A stretch of 47,270 nucleotides of DNA, taken from assembly GCA_016302505.1 (NCBI GenBank), contig JAEDNL010000004.1, forward strand, positions 1-47,270, written 5' to 3'. This document shows positions 24,622 through 32,653 of this stretch, piece by piece. The notes under the pieces were generated by a model. The model searched no databases, was not told where the DNA came from, and saw nothing but the letters and a program-made list of their open reading frames with translations. Source of the DNA: Bacilli bacterium (GTDB taxonomy: Bacteria > Bacillota_I > Bacilli_A > RF39 > UBA660). How positions within the stretch are numbered: the stretch's first letter is position 1; each line of letters begins with the position of its first letter. A program made the translations under genes and the position numbers.

Positions 24622-24663
24622 AATATCATAAATTGCTTGATTTTAAGGGCAATTTATGATATT
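24622..24663 (+). repeat. Perfect 15-bp inverted repeat overlapping the rplK promoter
   Basis: Arms at 24622-24636 and 24649-24663 are perfectly complementary (AATATCATAAATTGC and its reverse complement) with a 12-nt loop. The right arm contains most of the rplK -10 element and the loop contains the -35. Part of the arm (GCAATTTAT) recurs a third time at 24671-24679. It could be a terminator-like hairpin, an operator, or a remnant of the adjacent insertion sequence. Confidence 0.8.
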
Positions 24664-24665
24664 AT
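24637..24665 (+). promoter_or_regulatory. Promoter of rplK-rplA
   Basis: TTGATT, an exact 17-nt spacer and TATTAT preceded by TGa. It lies inside the inverted repeat and would give a leader of about 100 nt before rplK. Confidence 0.6.
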
Positions 24666-24698
24666 GAATAAGCAATTTATATTTATATATAAATTAGA

Positions 24699-24731
24699 AG
24701 TGGGAGATTACGGGATTATCATTATACCACT
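24699..24731 (+). promoter_or_regulatory. Possible L1/L11 autoregulatory leader hairpin
   Basis: AGTGG (24699-24703) and CCACT (24727-24731) enclose a loop with GAGATTACGGG in the long leader of rplK. Ribosomal protein L1 binds a structured site in the leader of the L11-L1 operon in several bacteria. The position and shape fit such a site, but the binding motif is not proven here. Confidence 0.4.
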
Positions 24732-24773
24732 CGCGAAAAAATTAAAACTAAAATTTTATAGGAGGTGTTTTTC

Positions 24774-25373
24774 GTGGCAAAGAATGTTGTAAAGAAAATT
24801 AAATTACAAATTCAAGCAGGAAAGGCTACACCAGCTCCACCAGTTGGAACTGTTTTAGGACCTGCAGGAATTAATCTACAAGAATTTTGTACTAAATATA
24901 ATGATGCAACTAGAGATAAGATGGGAGATGTAGTACCGGTTGAAATTTCTATTTATGATGATAGAACATTTGATTTTGTACTTAAGACTCCACCAACTCC
25001 AACACTATTATTAAAAGCTGCTGGTATTCAAAAGGGTAGTACTAAAGGAGCTAATAGTACAGTTGCAACAATTTCTAAAGATGATGTTAAGAAAATTGCT
25101 GAAATTAAATTACCTGATCTAAATGCATATGATTTAGATGCTGCTATGAGAATAGTTGCTGGTACAGCTAGAAATATGGGTATAGCTGTTCAAGGTATGA
25201 CTGATAAAGAACTTGAAGAACAAGCAAAAGAAGCACAAGAAGCTGAAGCTCAAGCTGCTAAATTAGAAGCATCACTTGAAGAAATGGAAGAAAGTGCTAA
25301 AGCTATGGCTGAAGGAATGTCAGTTGAAGTAGAAACAACAGCACAATCTGAAATTGAAGAAACAAACGAATAA
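24774..25373 (+). CDS. rplK: Ribosomal protein L11 with an acidic C-terminal extension
   Basis: Large-subunit stalk-base protein. Residues 1-140 are a complete, ordinary L11: KLQIQAGKATPAPPVGTVLG, GPAGINLQEFC, DDRTFDFVLKTPPTPTLL and the C-terminal LDAAMRIVAGTARNMGIAV. L11 usually ends there, at about 141 residues, but this protein continues to 199. The extra 59 residues are rich in Glu and Ala, likely a long helix or coiled coil (DKELEEQAKEAQEAEAQAAK), and end acidic. The start is GTG 24774 behind GGAGGTG. rplA follows after a 62-nt gap with its own GGAGG. Confidence 0.95.
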   Translation: MAKNVVKKIKLQIQAGKATPAPPVGTVLGPAGINLQEFCTKYNDATRDKMGDVVPVEISIYDDRTFDFVLKTPPTPTLLLKAAGIQKGSTKGANSTVATISKDDVKKIAEIKLPDLNAYDLDAAMRIVAGTARNMGIAVQGMTDKELEEQAKEAQEAEAQAAKLEASLEEMEESAKAMAEGMSVEVETTAQSEIEETNE

Positions 25374-25435
25374 TAATTATTTATTATAGCGTGAGATAAA
25401 AAGATAATCCAAACACCACATAAGGAGGTTAAATT

Positions 25436-26125
25436 ATGAAGAAGCATAGTAAAATGTATGTGGAAGCATTAGGTAATGTTGAAAAAACTAAAAATTATGA
25501 TGTTACTGAAGCGATAAAATTACTAAAGAGCTTAAAAACTAGAAAATTTGACGAATCAGTTGACCTAGTATTAAAATTAAATATTGATGCTAAAAAAACT
25601 GATATGAATGTTAGAGGTAGTTTTGTTCTTCCTAATGGAACTGGTAAAACTAAAAAAATCTTAGTTGTTACTAAGACTAAAGCTGATGAAGCTAGTGAAG
25701 CAGATTATTGTGGAGCTGAAGATATGTTAGAAAAAATCGAAAAAGAAAATTGGTTCGATTTTGATACTATCGTTGCTACTCCTGAGATGATGCCTTTACT
25801 AGGTAAATTAGGTAAAGTTTTAGGACCTAAAGGTTTAATGCCAAATCCTAAACTTGGAACAGTTACTACTAATGTTAAAGAAGCTATTAGTAATATTAAA
25901 AAAGGTATGGTTGAATATAAGAATGATTCTTATGGAAACTTACATTTAACAATTGGTAAATTATCTTTTACTGAAGATAAATTAGAAGAAAATTTAAGAG
26001 CTATTGTATCTGAAATAGTAAAAAATAAACCAAATGGAGTTAAAGGTACTTTTATTAAAAATATTAGCATATCTTCAACTATGAGTCCTGGAATTAAAAT
26101 TGATAAAAATTCTTTAGGATTATAA
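25436..26125 (+). CDS. rplA: Ribosomal protein L1
   Basis: Large-subunit protein of the L1 stalk and, in many bacteria, translational repressor of its own operon. The 229-residue protein is full length, with RKFDESVDLVLKLNIDAKK, GSFVLPNGTGKTKKILV, LGKVLGPKGLMPNPKLGTV and the C-terminal TMSPGIKID. GGAGG lies 7 nt before the ATG. A bidirectional terminator follows. Confidence 0.97.
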   Translation: MKKHSKMYVEALGNVEKTKNYDVTEAIKLLKSLKTRKFDESVDLVLKLNIDAKKTDMNVRGSFVLPNGTGKTKKILVVTKTKADEASEADYCGAEDMLEKIEKENWFDFDTIVATPEMMPLLGKLGKVLGPKGLMPNPKLGTVTTNVKEAISNIKKGMVEYKNDSYGNLHLTIGKLSFTEDKLEENLRAIVSEIVKNKPNGVKGTFIKNISISSTMSPGIKIDKNSLGL

Positions 26126-26134
26126 GAGTAAATA

Positions 26135-26159
26135 AAAACCAGATGATTCTGGTTTTTTT
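26135..26159. terminator. Bidirectional terminator between rplA and the DUF378 gene
   Basis: Perfect 9-bp stem AAAACCAGA/TCTGGTTTT with a 4-nt loop, followed by a T run on the plus strand. The A-rich left side gives a T tract on the minus strand. Confidence 0.85.
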
Positions 26160-26164
26160 GTTTA

Positions 26165-26371
26165 TTATTCATGATGTTCATCAAATGGTTTTAAAAGTAT
26201 TCCAACTGATACAAGTCCACTAATTCCAACAAGTGCATACACAAAATTGGTTAAAAAAGACTCTTTACCAAATAATAATTCAACTAAATTAACTCCGAAT
26301 ATTCCTATCATTCCCCAGTTAATAGCACCAATTATTATAAGAGTAAGACATATTTTGTATAATGTATTCAT
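26165..26371 (-). CDS. DUF378 small membrane protein (YuzA-like)
   Basis: The 68-residue membrane protein has two hydrophobic helices (about 5-27 and 42-61). It carries the DUF378 signature IIIGAINWGMIGIFGVNLVE near the first helix and a VYALVGISGL second helix. Function is unknown. GGAGG lies 7 nt upstream of the ATG. It is convergent with rplA and divergent from the lipoprotein gene. Confidence 0.85.
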   Translation of the reverse strand: MNTLYKICLTLIIIGAINWGMIGIFGVNLVELLFGKESFLTNFVYALVGISGLVSVGILLKPFDEHHE

Positions 26372-26485
26372 GTATATTCCTCCTCTAATAATAGTTTTAA
26401 CAAAAAATAATTATTTTATTCATATAATTAATATTGACAAATATAATTTATTATAAAAACAAAATAATAAAAGGAGGGGCAAATT

Positions 26486-27466
26486 ATTAAAAAGTTTTTA
26501 TTACTACTAGTATCATGCTTTTTATTAGTAGGTTGTAGTAAAATGGATTCAAATAAAGCAATTTCTAAATATAAAAAATTATTAAACGACAATAGTATGT
26601 ATAAATTAACAGGGGATATGGAAATTGTAAGTAATGATGAGGTATATGATTATACAGTAACAGTAGACTATATGGAAGGAGATTATTATAAAGCAACACT
26701 TGAAAATAGAGATTCTGATCATAAACAAATAATTCTTAAGAATGAAAATGGAGTATTTGTTGTAACACCACAGCTTAATAAAAGTTTTAAATTTCAAAGT
26801 GAATGGCCATATAATAGTAGCCAATCATATATATTAAGTTCACTGTTAAAAGATCTTGAAAATGATTCGAATGTCGTTTTTGAACAAAAAGATGAAAAAT
26901 ATGTTTTATCATCAACAGTTAATTATCCTAATAATAGTTCCTTGGTTAGTCAAAAAATTACATTTAATAGAGAAATGATACCAGAAAAAGTAGAAGTATA
27001 TAACAAAGAAGGAATAGCTAATATAACATTTAAAGTATCAAAAATAGATTTTAAACCTAAATTTGATGAAAATAATTTTGAAGTTGAAAGTACTAGTGAA
27101 GAGGTAGATAATGAAAATGTTAGTTCAATTGATCAAGTTCTTTATCCCATGTATTTACCAACTGGAACAAAACTTCAAAGTGAAGAGACTGTTAAGACAA
27201 AAAATTCTGAGAGAATAATATTAACATTTACTGGTGATAAGTCATTTACATTAATAGAGGAGGTAAGCAAGACTCCTGAAGAATTTGAAGTAACTACTAC
27301 ATCTGGTGAGCTTGTATTTTATGAAAATGTTTTAGGAAGTTTAACTGATACATCTATTAATTGGAGTATGAATGGTAAAGATTATTATATTATAGGTGAT
27401 AATCTTACTAATGAAGAATTATTAAAAGTGGCTGCTTCAACATCAGTAGTTTCACTAACTAAATAA
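26486..27466 (+). CDS. GerS-like lipoprotein, probable AUU start
   Basis: The 326-residue lipoprotein begins IKKFLLLLVSCFLLVGCSK, a complete lipoprotein signal with lipobox LVGC (Cys18), if translation starts at ATT 26486, which has AGGAGGGG 8 nt upstream. The first standard ATG (26543) would remove the whole signal and has no ribosome site. The mature part resembles GerS-related lipoproteins of spore formers, with a LolA-like fold and a VVTPQLNKSFKFQSEWPYNS block. A C-terminal domain (about 215-326, PMYLPTGTKL to YYIIGDNLTNEELLKVA) follows. GerS is needed for cortex processing in Clostridioides; this relative's role is inferred only. Confidence 0.75.
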   Translation: MKKFLLLLVSCFLLVGCSKMDSNKAISKYKKLLNDNSMYKLTGDMEIVSNDEVYDYTVTVDYMEGDYYKATLENRDSDHKQIILKNENGVFVVTPQLNKSFKFQSEWPYNSSQSYILSSLLKDLENDSNVVFEQKDEKYVLSSTVNYPNNSSLVSQKITFNREMIPEKVEVYNKEGIANITFKVSKIDFKPKFDENNFEVESTSEEVDNENVSSIDQVLYPMYLPTGTKLQSEETVKTKNSERIILTFTGDKSFTLIEEVSKTPEEFEVTTTSGELVFYENVLGSLTDTSINWSMNGKDYYIIGDNLTNEELLKVAASTSVVSLTK

Positions 27467-27490
27467 GTACTAATTATTAGTACTTTTTTA
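27465..27490 (+). terminator. Terminator of the lipoprotein gene
   Basis: Perfect 9-bp stem AAGTACTAA/TTAGTACTT with a 3-nt loop and a T run, starting within the stop codon. Confidence 0.85.
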
Positions 27491-27550
27491 GTTTTATATA
27501 TTCAAAATGTAAAAAAAGATAAGGAAAATATAAAATTAATAAAGTAAATA

Positions 27551-27579
27551 TTTGAATTTAATATTTTTTTTGGTATAAT
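27551..27579 (+). promoter_or_regulatory. Promoter of ftsA-ftsZ
   Basis: TTTGAA, a 17-nt spacer (or TTGAAT with 16) and consensus TATAAT preceded by TGg. It lies 25 nt before the ATG, with AAGGAGG between. Confidence 0.7.
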
Positions 27580-27604
27580 GATATATAGATTATAAGGAGG
27601 ATAC

Positions 27605-28837
27605 ATGAAAGAAATAATATCAAGTTTAGATATTGGTTCATCTACAGTTAAACTTGTGGTATGTGAGGTCTATAAAAACGAGACTAATGTTCTAGCAGTG
27701 TCCGAAGTAAAATCTAAAGGTATAAAAAAAGGATTAATAGTTAATCCTGAAGAAGCATTAATATCATTAAGAGAAGTTTTTTCAAGATGTGAAGACATGT
27801 TAAATATTAAAATTAATAAAGTTCTTATGACTATACCTTCTTATTATTCAGAGTTCTTAATTACTGAGGCAAAAATTGATATTATTAATGAAAGTAGTAT
27901 AATTAATGGTGATGATATCGTTAGGGTATTACAAGCATGTGTATATAATAAAATACCAAATAATAAAGAACTTGTAAATATTATACCAATTGAATTTAAA
28001 GCGAATGGTAAAAAAATTAAAGATCCTAAGGGATTAGAAAGTTCATGCCTTGAATGTAAGGCTTTAATAAGCTTAGTTCCTAAAAAAAATGTTTATACGG
28101 CAGTATCATTACTTGAAAATATAGGGGTATCAATAGTAGATATTAACTTTGGAGGAGTTAGTGATTATTATGAATTTAAAAATAAGGAACTTGATAGTAA
28201 AAATGTATCAGTAATAAATATTGGAGAAGAAAAAACAGAAGTTAGTATCTTTAAAAAAGGAGTAATGGTTGATACTGAAATTATTGAAATTGGTGGTAAA
28301 AGTATTGATAGAGATATTTGTTATATATATGATATAAACAAAGTTGAAGCAAGAAAATTAAAAGAAAAATTTGCTCTTGCTAGTAAAAGAAATGCATCTA
28401 CATCGTGGAGTGAAGATGTCATTACAAATAACGATGAGACAATTAAAATTAATCAATATGAAATTAGTGAAATAATTTCATCTAGAATAAAAGAAATATT
28501 AGACTTAGCTAAAAAGCAAATAAATCTCTTAACAAAGATGGAAATTAGTTATATAATAATAACAGGAGGCACGACTGAAGCGAATGATTTCAATTTAATT
28601 GTTGATGAGATATTTGGTCGTGAAATGGAAATATATAAGGTTAAAGAAATTGGTTGTAGACACAATAAATATTCTACTGTACTTGGTAATGTTAAATTTT
28701 ATCATGAAAAATTAGCATTTAGAAATAAAAAAGCATTTACAGTAGATGGTGATTTACAAGATGAATTATTAAATATAAAGAAAACTAATAATAGTAGCAT
28801 ACTAGGAAAAATATATAAATATTTTTTCGATAGTTAA
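27605..28837 (+). CDS. ftsA: Cell division protein FtsA
   Basis: Actin-like ATPase that tethers FtsZ to the membrane. The 410-residue protein has the phosphate-1 motif LDIGSSTVKLVV at the N-terminus, the 1C subdomain, the phosphate-2 region SVINIGEEKTEVSIF, the adenosine motif YIIITGGTTEAN, and a C-terminal amphipathic helix (GKIYKYFFDS) for membrane binding. It is divergent, with unusual inserted Lys/Asn-rich stretches, but complete. ftsZ follows after 10 nt. Confidence 0.92.
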   Translation: MKEIISSLDIGSSTVKLVVCEVYKNETNVLAVSEVKSKGIKKGLIVNPEEALISLREVFSRCEDMLNIKINKVLMTIPSYYSEFLITEAKIDIINESSIINGDDIVRVLQACVYNKIPNNKELVNIIPIEFKANGKKIKDPKGLESSCLECKALISLVPKKNVYTAVSLLENIGVSIVDINFGGVSDYYEFKNKELDSKNVSVINIGEEKTEVSIFKKGVMVDTEIIEIGGKSIDRDICYIYDINKVEARKLKEKFALASKRNASTSWSEDVITNNDETIKINQYEISEIISSRIKEILDLAKKQINLLTKMEISYIIITGGTTEANDFNLIVDEIFGREMEIYKVKEIGCRHNKYSTVLGNVKFYHEKLAFRNKKAFTVDGDLQDELLNIKKTNNSSILGKIYKYFFDS

Positions 28838-28847
28838 GGAGTGAAAT

Positions 28848-29906
28848 ATGAATAATAAATTAGAAATGGATCAAATCGCAGATATTAAAGTTATTGGTCT
28901 TGGTGGTGGTGGATGTAACGCTGTTAACAGAATGATTGATTCTGGTTTAAGAGGTGTTGAATTTATCGTCGCTAATACTGATCAACAAGTATTAAATGTT
29001 TCACAAGCTGAACATAAAATTCAGCTTGGTAAAACAATTACTAAAGGTAGAGGAGCAGGCACAAGACCAGAAGTTGGAAGAGAAGCAGCTCTTGAAGCAA
29101 AAGAAGAAATTGAAGATGCTTTAAGAGGAGCGGATATGGTATTTATTACAGCTGGTATGGGTGGTGGAACTGGTACTGGTTCTGCAGCAGTAGTTGCAGA
29201 AATAGCTAAAGGACTTGGATGTTTAACAGTTGCTATTGTAACAAAGCCATTTAAATTTGAAGGACCTAAAAGAATGGATTATGCACTTGTTGGTATCGAT
29301 GAATTAAGAAAGCATGTTGATACAATAGTAGTAATTCCAAATGATAGACTAAGAGACATAATAGATAGATCTACACCATTAACAGCTGCATTTAAAGAAG
29401 TAGATAATGTACTTAGATTAGGTGTTCAATCAATATCTGACTTAATCAGTGTTCCTGGACTAGTTAACTTAGATTTTGCAGATGTTAGAACTGTAATGGA
29501 AGACAGAGGCGATGCACTAATTGGTATTGGTGTTGGATTTGGAGATAACAGAGCTGTCGAAGCCGCTAAACAAGCTGTTAAGAGTCCACTACTTGAAACA
29601 ACAATTAATGGTGCAACTGATTGTATCGTAAATATTACTGGTGGAAATTCTATGACATTATTTGAAGCTGAAGATGCTGTTGAAGTAGTAAGAGCAGTTG
29701 CTAATAAGGAAGTTAATATTATATTTGGTTCTGTAATTAATGAAGCATTAACTGATGAAATAGTTGTTACTGTAATTGCAACAGGATTTGAAGATTCAAC
29801 TGAACCTTTATATCGTTCAATTGAGGGAGAAAAGAAAATTCAAGAAATTACTGACGATGATGAAGAATTAGAAATGCCAGCATTTTTAAGAAATAGAGAT
29901 TTTTAA
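28848..29906 (+). CDS. ftsZ: Cell division protein FtsZ
   Basis: Tubulin-like GTPase forming the division ring. The 352-residue protein has the GTP-binding motif GGGTGTG at 105-111, KPFKFEGPKR, the T7 loop region with NLDFADVRTVM and the C-terminal binding peptide MPAFLRNRDF. The linker between the folded core (ending about 316) and the C-terminal peptide is only about 20 residues, much shorter than usual, which brings FtsA close to the filament. GGAGT precedes the ATG. Confidence 0.97.
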   Translation: MNNKLEMDQIADIKVIGLGGGGCNAVNRMIDSGLRGVEFIVANTDQQVLNVSQAEHKIQLGKTITKGRGAGTRPEVGREAALEAKEEIEDALRGADMVFITAGMGGGTGTGSAAVVAEIAKGLGCLTVAIVTKPFKFEGPKRMDYALVGIDELRKHVDTIVVIPNDRLRDIIDRSTPLTAAFKEVDNVLRLGVQSISDLISVPGLVNLDFADVRTVMEDRGDALIGIGVGFGDNRAVEAAKQAVKSPLLETTINGATDCIVNITGGNSMTLFEAEDAVEVVRAVANKEVNIIFGSVINEALTDEIVVTVIATGFEDSTEPLYRSIEGEKKIQEITDDDEELEMPAFLRNRDF

Positions 29907-29926
29907 GAGCAAAAGCTCTTTTTTTA
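29905..29926 (+). terminator. Terminator of ftsA-ftsZ
   Basis: Stem AAGAGC/GCTCTT with an AAAA loop and a T run, beginning in the ftsZ stop codon. Confidence 0.85.
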
Positions 29927-29939
29927 TATAAGATTTATA

Positions 29940-30109
29940 TTTATTGCTGACTGAGTATAGTAAATACAATTATAATTAATTTAACATGAAATAAATTTAT
30001 GAAAGTAATAATATTGAAAATAATATGTGAACAAAATTAAAAATAAAATGTTATATAGAAAATATTAGTGAAAGTATATAGGTTACCAAAAGTAATCTTT
30101 TTTCTTTTA
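29940..30109 (+). ncRNA. Candidate small RNA between ftsZ and the YgjP-type gene
   Basis: The 236-bp gap between the ftsZ stop and the next gene has a terminator at each end (29905-29926 and 30080-30109). The second has no gene in front of it, which implies a short transcript starting in between. TATAAT occurs at 29971-29976 with a weak -35. No convincing ORF lies inside; a 13-codon frame near 29999 lacks a ribosome site. This is inference only. Confidence 0.25.
30080..30109 (+). terminator. Terminator with no gene directly upstream
   Basis: Stem AGGTTAC/GTAATCT with one G-U pair and a 5-nt loop, followed by TTTTTCTTTT. Confidence 0.65.
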
Positions 30110-30117
30110 TAAATACA

Positions 30118-30126
30118 TGATATAAT
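30118..30126 (+). promoter_or_regulatory. Extended -10 for the 30143-32645 operon
   Basis: TGaTATAAT ends 16 nt before the ATG at 30143. Its -35 position falls in the T run of the preceding terminator, so the match there is poor. Confidence 0.45.
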
Positions 30127-30142
30127 TAATATGAGGTTTAAA

Positions 30143-30778
30143 ATGGAAGTAATACTAGATAATCAAAAATTTAATGTGATAGTAGAAAAGAAAAATAATA
30201 AAAATATGTACCTTAGAGTTAAAAAAGATGGCATACATATCACATGTAATTATTTTGTAACTAAAACTATGATACTTTCATTTATAGATAATAATAAAGA
30301 TTCTATAATAAAAATGAATGAAATAGTCAAAAGAAAAGAACAAAAAGAAGAAGAATTTTATTATTTAGGAAATAAATATGATGTAGTTATATTAAATACA
30401 GTTTCTAAAATAGAATTTGTAGACTCTCAAGTATTTGTTAAAAACAAAAAATATTTAAAGACATTTTTATTAAATGAGTCTAAAAGAATATTTAATGATA
30501 GAGTTAACATATATTATCATATGTTCGAAGAGGATATTCCTTATCCTAAAGTATTAATAGGAAAGATGAAAAGAAAATGGGGTTATTGTAATAAAAAAGA
30601 AAAATTAATTAAATTAAATTCTGAATTAATTAAATATTCTTTGAATGAAATAGATTATGTTATAGTGCATGAATTATCTCATTTTGTTGAGTTTAATCAC
30701 TCTAAGAATTTTTGGAAATATGTTAAAAAGTATTATCCAAATTATAAAGAAGCTCAGAAAGTATTAAAGGAGGAATAA
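30143..30778 (+). CDS. YgjP-type (DUF45) metallopeptidase-like protein
   Basis: The 211-residue protein belongs to the YgjP/DUF45 group of M48-like metal-dependent hydrolases. It has the zinc motif HELSH in VIVHELSHFVEFNHSKNFW, where the two His, the Glu and the downstream His would bind metal, and the conserved MKRKWGYCNKKEKLIKLN strand before it. No membrane segment is seen. Substrate is unknown. The start at 30143 is chosen because GAGG (30132-30135) lies 7 nt upstream; an ATG at 30131 overlaps that site. The SpoU methylase follows after one nucleotide. Confidence 0.85.
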   Translation: MEVILDNQKFNVIVEKKNNKNMYLRVKKDGIHITCNYFVTKTMILSFIDNNKDSIIKMNEIVKRKEQKEEEFYYLGNKYDVVILNTVSKIEFVDSQVFVKNKKYLKTFLLNESKRIFNDRVNIYYHMFEEDIPYPKVLIGKMKRKWGYCNKKEKLIKLNSELIKYSLNEIDYVIVHELSHFVEFNHSKNFWKYVKKYYPNYKEAQKVLKEE

Positions 30779-30779
30779 T

Positions 30780-31514
30780 ATGCTTATTACATCTAAAGAT
30801 AATAATAGAATTAAACAGATAAGAAAATTATTGAATAAGAAATATTCACTTGAGAAAGGATTATTTGTAGTAGAGGGAGAAAATCTTGTTGGAGAGGCTA
30901 TTAAGAATAATCTTCTTGTTGATTTATTTGTTCTTGTAGGAAATGAATGTAAATATAACTTTAAATATGATGAAGTTACTTATGATGTTATGAGAAGTAT
31001 AAGTAATTTAAAAAGTACTCCTAGAATACTTGGAATTGCTAAAATAAAAGAAAGTAAAGAAATTGGAAATAGAATTATTATATTAGATGATATACAAGAT
31101 CCAGGAAATGCTGGGACTATTATAAGAAATGCAGTTGCTTTCGGTGTAGATACAGTTATATTTTCTAAGACTTCAGTTTCTCCATTCAATGAAAAAACTT
31201 TAAGAAGTACTGGTGGAATGATTTTTAATATTAATATTATTATAGATGATTTAAGTAATATTATAAGTAATATAAAAGATAAAAATATAAAAGTAATAGG
31301 AACTAGTCTTAATACTTCTAAATCTCTTGAAACACTTGAAAAAATGGATAATTTTGCTATAATATTTGGAAATGAAGGTAATGGTGTTTCAAAAGAAATA
31401 TTACAACTATGTGATGAAGTAATTAAAATAAGTATGAGTAATAAATGTGAAAGTTTAAATGTTTCAGTATCATCAGGAATAATATTATATAATTTATGGA
31501 GTAAAAATGAATGA
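30780..31514 (+). CDS. SpoU/TrmH-family RNA 2'-O-methyltransferase
   Basis: Methylates ribose of a tRNA or rRNA nucleotide using S-adenosylmethionine. The 244-residue protein has an N-terminal substrate-binding domain (1-90, KGLFVVEGENLVGEAI) and a SPOUT knot domain with the three motifs: DIQDPGNAGTIIRNAVAFG, IIFGNEGNGVSKEIL and ESLNVSVSSGIILYNL. It resembles YsgA-type methylases whose target is not fixed. GGAGG lies just before the ATG. It overlaps rimM by 8 nt, so translation is coupled. Confidence 0.9.
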   Translation: MLITSKDNNRIKQIRKLLNKKYSLEKGLFVVEGENLVGEAIKNNLLVDLFVLVGNECKYNFKYDEVTYDVMRSISNLKSTPRILGIAKIKESKEIGNRIIILDDIQDPGNAGTIIRNAVAFGVDTVIFSKTSVSPFNEKTLRSTGGMIFNINIIIDDLSNIISNIKDKNIKVIGTSLNTSKSLETLEKMDNFAIIFGNEGNGVSKEILQLCDEVIKISMSNKCESLNVSVSSGIILYNLWSKNE

Positions 31515-31989
31515 TTATATTTATGTAGGTAAAATTGTTAATACACATGCTCTTAAGGGAGAAGTAAGAATACTTAGTAACTTTGAATATAAAAGCAAAG
31601 TGTTTTTGAGTGGTAAAACATTATATATCGGAATGCATAAGACAAAAGAAATAATTGAAACATATAGACGACATAAACAATTTGACATGATTAAATTTAA
31701 AGGGATAGATTATATTAATGATGTTTTAAAATATAAAGGGGCTTATGTTTATGTTTTGAAAAGTGAAATTGTTCTTAATGATGATGAAATATTACCTGAA
31801 GAGTTTTTATTAATGGATGCTTATAATGATGATAAATTAATTGGTAAAATAGAAGAATATAGAAATGACAATGGTAATAAAATGATAAAAGTATCTAATA
31901 AGTATATACCATATAATAAAGAATTTATTACTAAAATAGATAAACATAATAATATAATATATTTTCATGGAATAGAGGTGTTTTTATGA
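31507..31989 (+). CDS. rimM: 16S rRNA processing protein RimM
   Basis: Assembly factor for the 30S head. The 160-residue protein has the N-terminal domain (IYVGKIVNTHALKGEVRI) and a C-terminal PRC-barrel (YNDDKLIGKIEEYRNDNGN, then IPYNKEFITKID). It overlaps the methylase gene upstream and the trmD start by ATGA. The usual upstream rpsP gene is absent here. Confidence 0.92.
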   Translation: MNDYIYVGKIVNTHALKGEVRILSNFEYKSKVFLSGKTLYIGMHKTKEIIETYRRHKQFDMIKFKGIDYINDVLKYKGAYVYVLKSEIVLNDDEILPEEFLLMDAYNDDKLIGKIEEYRNDNGNKMIKVSNKYIPYNKEFITKIDKHNNIIYFHGIEVFL

Positions 31990-32645
31990 GAATAGATATA
32001 TTAACATTATTTCCTAAAATGTTTGATGGTTTCTTATCAGAAAGTATTATCAAAAGAGCATTATTAAAAGATAAAGTTAAAATTAATATAGTAGATATAA
32101 GAGATTATACACCATATAAAAACAATCAAGTAGATGATTATCAATTTGGTGGAGGTGGTGGGATGATTATGATGTGTGAACCTGTATTTAATGCAGTTGA
32201 AAGTGTTAGAACAGAAGATTCACATATTATATTACTAACACCAAGAGGTAAAACTTATAACGAAACTAAAGCTAAAGAATTAAAAGAATTAAAGCATTTA
32301 ATAATTATATGTGGTCATTATGAAGGATTTGATGAAAGAATATATAGTCTTGCTGATTCATTAGTATCTATTGGAAACTATATATTAACAGGAGGAGAAA
32401 TACCTGCGATGGCTATAACTGATTCAGTAGTTAGATTACTTGATGGAGTTATTACTAGTACTAGTTTAGAAACAGAAAGTTTCAATGATAATTTACTTGA
32501 TTATCCGGTTTATACAAAGCCAAGGGAATATAAAGGAATGGAAGTACCTGAAGTATTATTAAATGGTAATCATAAATTAATAAATGAATATAGAGAAAAA
32601 GAAAGAAAAAGAATAACTAAGGAATATAGAAATGATTTATTGTAG
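31986..32645 (+). CDS. trmD: tRNA (guanine-N1)-methyltransferase TrmD
   Basis: Makes m1G37 in tRNAs, which prevents frameshifting. The 219-residue protein begins MRIDILTLFPKMFDGFLSES and has the SPOUT knot with LTPRGKTYNETKAKEL, IIICGHYEGFDERI and GNYILTGGEIPAMAITDSV. It ends near residue 219, slightly shorter than many homologues (about 240), with the C-terminal helices reduced. It is translationally coupled to rimM. The unknown gene at 32654 follows after 8 nt. Confidence 0.96.
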   Translation: MRIDILTLFPKMFDGFLSESIIKRALLKDKVKINIVDIRDYTPYKNNQVDDYQFGGGGGMIMMCEPVFNAVESVRTEDSHIILLTPRGKTYNETKAKELKELKHLIIICGHYEGFDERIYSLADSLVSIGNYILTGGEIPAMAITDSVVRLLDGVITSTSLETESFNDNLLDYPVYTKPREYKGMEVPEVLLNGNHKLINEYREKERKRITKEYRNDLL

Positions 32646-32653
32646 GTGATATA

